From contig CP071497.1 of the NCBI GenBank assembly GCA_017354895.1, forward strand, positions 3,472,001-3,536,000: 64,000 nt of DNA, read 5' to 3'. Positions 56,668-64,000 of the stretch are shown here, piece by piece (positions within the stretch are counted from its first letter, which is position 1; each line of letters begins with the position of its first letter). The DNA comes from Podospora comata. Its lineage: Eukaryota; Ascomycota; Sordariomycetes; Sordariales; Podosporaceae. The notes below the pieces were generated by a model. It did not search any database. It had not been told where the DNA came from and was given only the letters and a program-made list of their open reading frames with translations. The position numbers and the translations under genes were made by a program.

Positions 56668-58494
56668 TCAGATCGTAACCCCTTTCCTCACCTCCCTATT
56701 CCTCCTCTCCTTACGCTCCTCCGGACTCCCACCATCTCTGTACTGCCATAATCGACTCAACTCCCTAACCCTCATCTTCACCACCCCCTCCCGCCTAAAC
56801 GTTGCCCTCTTCCTCAAGATCGTAGGACTGACACTATGAATCTGCACCTGTTCCCCCTCCAGATCCCCCTCAATATCTGCCCCCTCGTTATTCCCAATGA
56901 TGACCTCACTCTCCATGAACTCATTATCCCCTTCTTCTACACACCCAACCAATATCCCGTCGCTGTCGCGTAGGAGCTTCCCGTTGGCGTCGCGCTGGAG
57001 GGGGAACATCCCATCGAGATAGTGCTGCACAAACTGGTGACCGCCGCGGGGGCTAGACCGGGCAAAGACTCTTCCTATGAATCTGGGCATGGTGGGTGAG
57101 TCGAGTGTGGAGGTGGTGAAGTGGAGGACGCCCCATAAGGCGACAAAGTCGGTTGTGTGAGCGTAGTGCTCGATGTGGCCGATGGCGCGGTCCGAGAGCT
57201 GGGATGGGCGAGCGGAGCATGTTGAGGAGGCAAGGGAGGTCAAAGAGGGGATCTTTTCCTCTTGCTGTTCGGGAGTGAGATTGGCTTTGGCTTTGGCTTT
57301 GGCATTTGGAGCTGTGTCGTCGGTGACGTTGGTGATTGTCCCGTCATTCTCCAGAGTGGAATCTGTCTTGGCAGCCAGGGGGTTTCTCAGGGCGGCTCTC
57401 TGGGACCGGACGTGACGGTGGGGGTTGTTGAAGTGGTTGGCTGCGTTACCGAAAGTGTAGACTTCCAGCTTGGAAAGAATGTCTTGGGGAAGTTCTTGAA
57501 GCAGCCAGTCAATAATCAGGCTGCCCTGGATTCCACCCTGAGAGTGGAGGATGAAGACGACTTTGGTGTTTTGAGGATCGTAGAGCTTTTCTTTGATGAT
57601 GCGGTAGCAGACTCGGACGTCTTTAGTGGCATCTGAAGAAGAAGTTAGCAACACGGACCCGGGCCGGCAACGGGATATGACACTTGCACTGCCAGTTTCG
57701 CTGGATACAGCATTCTACAACATCGAAAAGTATACCCGCTCTGTGTTGTTGTCAGCCCTCGGTTCGTCTGTTGCCATTTGCTATTGAGAAGACAAACGTT
57801 TTGTTATGGATACCCAAGATGGGCCGCTTGAAGGTGACAGCTAGGCGATTCAAGTTACTCTTCATCCAGTGTTCCCTATTCCATGTCAGCAAAACGCCCC
57901 CACAGCACCTCGAGAGGCATACCCAGCAGCAACACCATTGATAAATATCCACACCTCTCCCTCATGCTCCTTTCTCGCCTCGGCATATTCTGGATCACTG
58001 TGATACTCGACCTGGCCTCCTCTGCCATTCAATATCACACACAGCAGTTTGTTGACCCCCATGAAGCCAGCAATCAACCCTACCGCCGTCCACACTGGCA
58101 AGATGATCATAAACGGCAACGCAACAACGAAGGCCAGCTGTAAAACGACCAGGACCAAATGGACCGCCAAACTTAGCACGTTGCCATAAGTAAAAGACAG
58201 CTCAGACAGCTCGGCCGAGTCGGTTGGCGTCACAGGCCAAACAACATAGAATATGGCCCAGAGATAATGAAAGAAATAATAAACATCCCACATCATCAAC
58301 GTCCACGGGAGATCCGTGTAGGAATAATTGATGACCGACTCTCCTCCCGTCTGCGAGCCGATAAACGCCGTCGATGATAGCATCTTGGTGATGGGCTCCA
58401 GAGCCGACGCATCTTTGCGCCGGAAGAAGACCATGATGGCGACGCCCAGGAGAAGAGTAGCAAAGGTGAGAAACGAAAGGGAGATCAACTCCAT
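56668..58494 (-). CDS. Membrane-anchored alpha/beta-hydrolase-fold protein
   Basis: Five exons' worth of signal resolve into four introns-bounded blocks: exons 57923-58494, 57798-57875, 57688-57740 and 56668-57632, 555 residues. The third intron (57633-57687) is GC-AG with donor GCAAGT and branch site GCTAAC; the others are GT-AG. Splicing yields FINGVAAG, GREHW-type then NLNRLAVTFKRPILGIHNKTAG and QRNWQYATKDVRVCYRI, all collinear with fungal relatives I recall. The N-terminal 190 residues have about four hydrophobic segments (for example ISLSFLTFATLLLGVAIMVFF). FILHSQGG carries a likely nucleophile-elbow serine of lipase-like enzymes. The C-terminal third is variable. Substrate and location are unknown; an uncharacterised fungal lipase-like membrane protein is the best description. 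An upstream exon cannot be excluded. Confidence 0.82.
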
Positions 58495-59167
58495 GATGAG
58501 AGAAGAAGAAGAAGAAAAGAATAAGAAGTATGTACGACGAAACCAAGAAATTAAAAATACCCAGATCCACGAGGGATGCTCACATGCCCAATGACTTTGA
58601 TCAGAATGGGTGCACAGTTAAGGCTGAGAGGGAGGCTTGGCCGGTGACTTGGGGTGCCTTTTGTTGGTGTCAGACGCATAGTGACGAGTGACGAGGGCTC
58701 GGAGAATTGATGCCAAGCTGAAGCACTGCAGCGGCGGGGGTCAATGTCACTTCTCTCTGCCACCTGAGAGGAGCTAACTGCTTGGCTGTGGATTCCTCTA
58801 CAGCTATCTTTCAGACGTAAGAATGGAGGAGAAAAGAGACTTGATACACTGGTATCATGGTGTGCCTGAGCTGTGCCTCCCTTACCCGCGCCGGCCCTTG
58901 AACCTAAGATCTGACCAAGATATCAACCAGGGGCAACGGCTCAACGGCAAACGGAGATGACGTTGGATCTGGATCAAAGGTCCGGATTTCTTTTGGGGGT
59001 TGCATAGCAAGGGTTAGGGTTGGTGCGGGCTGGTTAAGGCGGGCGCATCTTGGGCTTGGCACAAAAAAGTTCTTATCTTATCGGAGCTCACCAGCATCTT
59101 TTTTCGCAAAGGTTTCTGTCCCAGGTCAACATCATCAACCAGGTACATCACCTCCCACACCGACACA
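58495..59167. other. Divergent promoter region hydrolase / NOP9
   Basis: The minus-strand hydrolase gene and plus-strand NOP9 diverge here. A GAAGAAGAAG tract lies near 58501-58530 and a telobox-like word at 59009-59023. No gene is supported. Confidence 0.55.
59009..59023 (+). promoter_or_regulatory. Telobox-like element upstream of NOP9
   Basis: AAGGGTTAGGGTTGG lies 145-159 bp before the NOP9 ATG. It holds two TTAGGG-type units in the same orientation relative to the gene as the element before TMA16. In yeasts Tbf1-type Myb proteins use such words, and ribosome-related promoters are among their targets. Function here is inferred. Confidence 0.4.
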
Positions 59168-61615
59168 ATGGGCAAAAACAGAAAGTCCAAGCGCCAATTG
59201 ATTCGTGACGAAAAACGCGCCAAGAAGCGCGGCCACGAGAACGCCGAAGAGGAAGACCGCGATGCGAAACGCCAGCGCCGCACCGACGGCGACGAAGAGT
59301 ACAACGCCGATTTCATCCCCCTCGACGGCGGCAATGGAGATATCCCCGGATTCGTGATTGATACCGTCGGAGACAAGCGCAGGGCTCATAACCATGAAGG
59401 GGGAGAGGTAGAGGCAGAGATCAACGGCCATGGCGGTGACGGTGGCGGTGGCGGTGGTCCGGGAAGCTTCGAAAGGGAATTCTTTGGCATGCTCGCCGAG
59501 GAGGAGCAGGAATATTTCCGACACGCCGACGAATTACTCGAGTTGAACGATTTCCCATCTGAAGAGGAGAAGACCATCTTCTTGGCGAATGTCTACAAGG
59601 AGGCCAAGGGCAAGGAGTTGAAGCTGGCCAGCTCGCAGTCTTGCTCGAGGCTGATGGAGAGGTTGATTCTGCTGTCGAATACGAAGCAGAAGAAGAGCAT
59701 GTTTGATGCGTTTTCAGGGCATTTCATCAGTCTGGTCACGCACAGATTTGCGAGCCATTGCTGTGAGAAGCTGTTTTTGCAGAGCGCGCCGGTGGTGACG
59801 CAGGAGTTGGCTGGGGAGGTGCCTGAGGAGGTGCCGGTGGAGGGTCAGGAAGAGGAGGAGTTGACCGAGAACCAGAAGATGAGCATGGAGGATCTGTTTC
59901 TGTTGACACTGGATGAGTTTGAGGAGCACCTTTCGTTTTTGCTGTCGGATCGGTATGGGTCGCACGCCCTGCGTGTGCTGCTATTGGTTCTGGCCGGGAG
60001 ACCTCTGAATCAGGCTGGTGTCAAGTCATTGCTGCAGGGCAAGAGCAAGGAGTATGTTACAGTCGAAGGTGCTGCGGCCAACGCGAGCGAGCTCATTTCA
60101 CAGACAAGGACTGTTCCGTCCTCATTTACTGCCGCTATCCAGAAGATTATCGTCGATTCGACAGCAAACCTGGATGGAGCCGCCCTGAGAGTCCTGGCCA
60201 AGCACCCTACTGGAAATCCGACTTTGCAACTTTTGTTGGACTTGGAGCTCTCCATGGCGCCAAAGGGCAAGAAGGCGAAGAAGGGCGAAGAGGAGGAGAG
60301 GCAGGAAGAGCCAGTCAAGGAGACACTACTCGAGAAGCTTGTGCCCGGCGCGCCGGCATCGTTCGCCGAGGAGACCTCGCCGGCATGCGAATTCGTCAAC
60401 AGCATGGTCTACGACCCGATCGGATCCAGACTTCTCGAGACGCTCATCACCCACTGCCCAGGCAAAGTCTTCAAGGGCCTGCACGCTCACATCTTTGGAC
60501 CACGGATCCAGAGTTTCCTCAGAAACGACATTGCGTCGTACCCAGCCATCAAGGTTCTCAACCGTCTCAGCAAGGAAGATTTGGCCGATGCTGTTGAGAA
60601 GTCCCTCCCCGAGTTCGGGGCTCTTCTTGAAAAGGGGCGCCTCAATGTGGTCAAGACGTATTTTGAGCGCTGCCATGTTCGTAACGCGACTCCACAACTC
60701 GACCAGCTTCTTCAAGCGCTGACCAAGGCCTGCAACAACAACTGGAAGCACATCGTACCCAAGCTGTGCCCTCTTGAGGAAGAGAACGAGGAAGACAAGT
60801 CCAAAGAGAAGAAATTCCAGCCTGCCGAGGTCAAGAACAAGACTGCTCTCCTGTCGCATGGTTGCCAGATCGTCAGCACTCTGCTTTCTATCCCAGGGAA
60901 CCCTGCCAAGGCGATGCAAACCTCTCTCTTGGCACTCCCAGCTGACAAGATTCTGCGCATGGCAACCTTGAATACTCACACTGCTGGCGTCGTCACCAAG
61001 GCTCTCAGCACGCCACCTCAGCTCCCTCACTTCCACAAGTTGTTTGTCGCCGCCATGCTGCCCAACATCATCGATATGGCCCTGACTCATCACGGCAACC
61101 CCATCGTCTGTTCCATCATCACAATGGCCTCCAAGGGTGACAAGGACGTGCCGGTGGTGCCTTTCCATCTGAAGGAGAATGTTATGGCTAAGCTCGAGCA
61201 GCGTGAGTCACAGCTGAGGGAGAGCTGGCTGGGGCGAAATGTGTGGAGGTCGTGGAAGGGTGATCTGTGGTCTAATCGCCGGCATGATTGGGTGAGGTGG
61301 GCAAAGGAGACGAATCCGGAGGAGTTGCGGCTGGCTGCTGCTGCTGGGGGCGCCAAGACTCTGGAGAAGCAGGAGGAGGCGCTCAAGAAGAGGACTGAAG
61401 CGCTACAAGAGGAGGCTTTCCCTGAGGAAATGGAAGAGGACCAACCAGAAGAGTCGGAGCCGGTGAAGGTGAAAAAGGAGAAGAAAGAAAAGAAGGAGAA
61501 GAAGGAAAAGAAGGAGAATAAGGAAAAGAAGGAGAAGAAGGAAAAGAAGGAGAAGAAGGAAAAGAAGGAGAAAAAGCCAAAAGTAGAGGAGGACGCGATG
61601 GAGATTGATGGTTGA
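59168..61615 (+). CDS. NOP9: Nucleolar Pumilio-like protein Nop9
   Basis: A single exon of 815 residues. The N-terminus MGKNRKSKRQLIRDEKRAKKRG is a basic nuclear and nucleolar signal, followed by an acidic and Gly-rich stretch. From about residue 105 (FFGMLAEEEQEYF) come repeated Pumilio-type helical units, recognisable at SSQSCSRLMERLI, THRFASHCCEKLFL, SDRYGSHALRVLLL, YDPIGSRLLETLI and THHGNPIVCSII. Nop9 is a U-shaped PUF-like protein needed for 18S rRNA maturation; in yeast it binds pre-rRNA near site D and delays cleavage by Nob1. The last 50 residues are Lys/Glu repeats (KEKKEKK), coded by AAG/GAG triplets near 61470-61575. The ATG at 59168 is preceded by a CA-rich leader and is the first good start. 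Confidence 0.95.
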   Translation: MGKNRKSKRQLIRDEKRAKKRGHENAEEEDRDAKRQRRTDGDEEYNADFIPLDGGNGDIPGFVIDTVGDKRRAHNHEGGEVEAEINGHGGDGGGGGGPGSFEREFFGMLAEEEQEYFRHADELLELNDFPSEEEKTIFLANVYKEAKGKELKLASSQSCSRLMERLILLSNTKQKKSMFDAFSGHFISLVTHRFASHCCEKLFLQSAPVVTQELAGEVPEEVPVEGQEEEELTENQKMSMEDLFLLTLDEFEEHLSFLLSDRYGSHALRVLLLVLAGRPLNQAGVKSLLQGKSKEYVTVEGAAANASELISQTRTVPSSFTAAIQKIIVDSTANLDGAALRVLAKHPTGNPTLQLLLDLELSMAPKGKKAKKGEEEERQEEPVKETLLEKLVPGAPASFAEETSPACEFVNSMVYDPIGSRLLETLITHCPGKVFKGLHAHIFGPRIQSFLRNDIASYPAIKVLNRLSKEDLADAVEKSLPEFGALLEKGRLNVVKTYFERCHVRNATPQLDQLLQALTKACNNNWKHIVPKLCPLEEENEEDKSKEKKFQPAEVKNKTALLSHGCQIVSTLLSIPGNPAKAMQTSLLALPADKILRMATLNTHTAGVVTKALSTPPQLPHFHKLFVAAMLPNIIDMALTHHGNPIVCSIITMASKGDKDVPVVPFHLKENVMAKLEQRESQLRESWLGRNVWRSWKGDLWSNRRHDWVRWAKETNPEELRLAAAAGGAKTLEKQEEALKKRTEALQEEAFPEEMEEDQPEESEPVKVKKEKKEKKEKKEKKENKEKKEKKEKKEKKEKKEKKPKVEEDAMEIDG

Positions 61616-61987
61616 GCGTTGTAAAATGATACCCGGGTAGCGTACCCGTACCCTGAATATTACATGGTAGAAGAGCACACCACGTAAGCTTGGTCTGACT
61701 GAGACAAGTCCAGAATATAAGCAGCCTTTCTCATAAACCCACCCTTTTTGGGGCCATCCGCCTTGCTTACATTGACTGCATTCGGCATATTTTCTCCTCG
61801 GAGTCGTGTTGGGAGTCTTAGCGGCGATCATATGACGCGGGGTAGGCAGACGTTAGCCGGATATCACCCCAGCTTCTTCTGATCTCACTCACGTTCTGAC
61901 ATCAACTCACGATAAATACCCCAGCGTTTCCGCCCCCATTCATTTCCTACCCCATTTTCACCCACCACGATTTTTGTTTCGGTCAAA
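61616..61987. other. Intergenic region NOP9 3' end to HAD gene promoter
   Basis: Both neighbours are on the plus strand. The 372 bp end with the pyrimidine-rich leader of the next gene. No other feature is seen. Confidence 0.55.
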
Positions 61988-62731
61988 ATGCCCCCCAAAA
62001 CCGTCATCGCCTTCGACCTCTACGGCACCATCCTCTCCACCGCGTCCATTTCTTCCTCTCTCTCGTCAGTGTTATCCCTCCCGGCAGAAAAATCAGGAGA
62101 GCTGGCTGGGTTGTGGCGGCGGTATCAACTGGAGTACACCTGGCGGTGTAATTCGATGGGGAGGTACACCGACTTCGAGACCATCACCCGCTCCTCCCTC
62201 AAACACGTCATCCCTGAGATCACGGCTGCCCAGACCGACACTGTCATGGCAAGTTACAATAACCTGTCGGTGTTTCCTGAGGTTCCGGACGCGCTGACGA
62301 CGATGGCGGAGAATGGGAGGCTTGTTGAGGGGTATGTCTTTTCCAACGGGACAGAGCAAATGATGAGTGCGAGCGTGAATAGGAGTTCGGATTTGTGGAG
62401 TTTTGGGGCGGTGTTTAAGGGGTTGGTTAGCGTGGAGGGGGTGGGGAGGTATAAGCCTGATGCAGGGGTTTATGAGTATCTGGTTGGGCAGGTTGGGCGG
62501 ACAGAGAAAAAGGGGGTTTGGTTGGTGAGTGGGAATCCGTTTGATGTGCTTGGGGCGAAGGCTGCGGGGTTGAGGGCTTGTTGGGTTGATCGGGAGGGTG
62601 GGGGGTGGAGGGATCAGCTTGGGGAAGGGTTGGGGGTGGAGGGGCCGGATTTGGTTGTTAGGGGGGTTGATGAGGGGGTTGAGGGGATTTTGGAACGGAT
62701 CAGATTAGGGGGGGAGGGGGGCGAAGTGTGA
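61988..62731 (+). CDS. HAD-superfamily 2-haloacid dehalogenase-like hydrolase
   Basis: A single exon of 247 residues. The four HAD motifs are present: FDLYGT near residue 9-14 with the nucleophile Asp10, FSNGT near 118 (motif II), KPDAGVYEYL with the motif III Lys, and SGNPFDVLGAKAAG with the motif IV acidic residue. The layout with a helical cap between motifs I and II and the Tyr after the nucleophile matches type II L-2-haloacid dehalogenases, although most fungal members have unknown substrates. The C-terminus is Gly-rich with strong GGGG codon runs. The gene converges on the minus-strand coiled-coil gene with a 130-bp gap. Confidence 0.88.
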   Translation: MPPKTVIAFDLYGTILSTASISSSLSSVLSLPAEKSGELAGLWRRYQLEYTWRCNSMGRYTDFETITRSSLKHVIPEITAAQTDTVMASYNNLSVFPEVPDALTTMAENGRLVEGYVFSNGTEQMMSASVNRSSDLWSFGAVFKGLVSVEGVGRYKPDAGVYEYLVGQVGRTEKKGVWLVSGNPFDVLGAKAAGLRACWVDREGGGWRDQLGEGLGVEGPDLVVRGVDEGVEGILERIRLGGEGGEV

Positions 62732-62861
62732 CGATGTAGACAGCTACATGGGTATGAAGATGTACATTTCGACTTCATTACATGTACGTGATACATTGAT
62801 TGCTACAAGTACATCGACTGCTTCATGGTCGCCTGGGATATCCACCACCCAACACCACCCA

Positions 62862-63671
62862 TTACCCCTCCTTATTAGCCCTCCACTCTCTGAGCATACC
62901 CTTCCTCTCCAACTCCCTAGCAGTGACAGCATCAAAGTCCTTCCGCCCCCTCGCAATCTCCCGTCTCCGTTCACCCTCGAGCCTCTTCTCTTCTTCTACC
63001 CGCTCCCGCTCTTGCTGCTCCCTGAGCTCTCTTTTCGCAACCTCGGGGTGATGATGCTTCCTCGCCCAATCCTCACCACTAGCCTTTCTAGTCAGTTGTT
63101 CCCGCTCGTAGATATCCTCCCAGCGCTGCTCGTGCTTCTTCAGCGGCCTCTGAACCTCCTTTTTCTGAGAAGGAAACAGGGTCACTTTGGCCAGCTGTTC
63201 TTCCCTCTGCTGGAGGAGTTTCTCAAGGGCTCTCTGTCTAACCCTCTCTCCGCGCTTGAGTGCCCCGTCCGGGTCCTCCAGCTCTGCTCCAGTGAAAGGG
63301 ATGATGGAGGATGGAGACTCTTTGCTGGAGAGACTGGGCGGGTTTTCGGGGACGAGGTCAAGGTAGGGGTTGACCGTTGTCTTTGGGCCAACGTATTTGT
63401 ATTGTGTGGTTCCGGCCTGGGAGAGGAGAGCTTGCGCCTTAGTAACACCGGGGGCAAGTCTACGGGCGGTTTCAATGGGGAGGAAGGAATGTTCTGGGAG
63501 TTGTGCTGGGTGGGTTGTGGCTGATGGCGGAAAGACTGTGAGGTTCTCGCGGGCGAGGGTGCCGGGGGGGAGCGAGCGGTCGCTGGTTGAGCGGACTATC
63601 TTGGTTGGCCTTGAGTTGGGGAAGGATACCGGGTGAGGGTTGACACCAGTGTCGCTATAGGAGGGTGACAT
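62862..63671 (-). CDS. Charged coiled-coil hypothetical protein
   Basis: A single exon of 269 residues from the ATG at 63671. The first 120 residues are Pro/Ser/Thr-rich and probably disordered (SLPPGTLARENLTVFPPS). From about residue 130 the protein is highly charged and helical (RGERVRQRALEKLLQQREEQ, then REQQERERVEEEKRLEGERR), suggesting a long coiled coil or single helix. It ends RKGMLREWRANKEG. No targeting signal or catalytic motif is seen. I do not recognise a named family; uninterrupted length and a clean start make a real gene likely. Confidence 0.7.
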   Translation of the reverse strand: MSPSYSDTGVNPHPVSFPNSRPTKIVRSTSDRSLPPGTLARENLTVFPPSATTHPAQLPEHSFLPIETARRLAPGVTKAQALLSQAGTTQYKYVGPKTTVNPYLDLVPENPPSLSSKESPSSIIPFTGAELEDPDGALKRGERVRQRALEKLLQQREEQLAKVTLFPSQKKEVQRPLKKHEQRWEDIYEREQLTRKASGEDWARKHHHPEVAKRELREQQERERVEEEKRLEGERRREIARGRKDFDAVTARELERKGMLREWRANKEG

Positions 63672-64000
63672 TGCTACTGTCGATAGTGATGTCTATTTAG
63701 GTGGTATGTTTGTTTTGTTTTGTTGTCTTTCTCAGGGGTAAAAGTGGAGTCGCTGATGCGTCAAGACAAAAAAGGTCGACTTTGGTAACAAAAAGCCAAC
63801 TTGAAAGGTGAACAAAGGTGGCGGAATGTTACATAAAGGTTGAAGAGCTCGGTGGTGCTTTTATTATTACTGTGAGGACGGTGAGCAAACGTCAGGTGAA
63901 ATCGAAGCTGGTGATGGTGACAGTCGAGTGGCTGTCAACAGCAACAAAGTTAGCGACTACCAGGCCAAAACTCTGCAAGATATAGCTAGAATGTTTGGTG
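63672..64000. other. Upstream region of coiled-coil gene
   Basis: The promoter region of the minus-strand coiled-coil gene continues to the window end. A TTTGT-rich tract lies near 63708-63726. No other feature is supported. Confidence 0.5.

Overview
The window is nuclear DNA of a filamentous ascomycete, most likely a Sordariomycete close to the Sordariales. The reasons are short introns (mostly 47-92 bp) with CTAAC or CTGAC branch sites, a lone dispersed 5S rRNA gene, a grainyhead-type CSP-2 regulator, fungal Zn2Cys6 and LCCL-membrane proteins, and fungal STAND (NLR-like) genes with ankyrin repeats. Genus is not assigned. Coding exons are GC-rich and most genes needed splicing by hand; exon limits are given for each.

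Layout. 0-5.3 kb: a tiny secreted peptide gene with a Kex2-type site, then a Zn2Cys6 transcription factor. 5.6-19.4 kb: an accessory block. It has an intact 5S rRNA gene, a 2,087-residue PNP-NACHT-ankyrin receptor whose 34 ankyrin repeats are nearly identical at DNA level, a 54-bp exact copy of the 5S 3' end beyond the receptor, and a second, convergent NACHT-ankyrin gene that looks broken. 19.8-38.2 kb: a conserved housekeeping block with an LCCL-domain membrane protein, MAM33/p32, a small Cys-rich protein, TMA16, EXO1, SURF6/RRP14, VPS74 and an OSH4/KES1-like oxysterol-binding protein. 38.2-48.9 kb: about 10.7 kb with no gene I can support. 48.9-51.6 kb: a CSP-2/grainyhead factor, followed by another 5 kb gene desert. 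56.7-63.7 kb: a membrane-anchored alpha/beta hydrolase, NOP9, a HAD-family dehalogenase and a charged coiled-coil protein.

How the parts fit. TMA16, SURF6/RRP14 and NOP9 all serve ribosome assembly; TMA16 and NOP9 share a telobox-like AGGGTTAGGG element 150-190 bp before the start codon, in the same orientation. VPS74 and the oxysterol-binding protein lie side by side and both act on Golgi phosphatidylinositol 4-phosphate in yeast. The most unusual part is the 5S-bounded receptor segment. An intact RNA gene on one side and a direct repeat of its 3' tail on the other is the signature of islands that insert at the 3' end of tRNA genes in bacteria; here it frames a candidate self/non-self recognition gene. 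Whether it is a real insertion or a chance 5S relic cannot be decided from one sequence.
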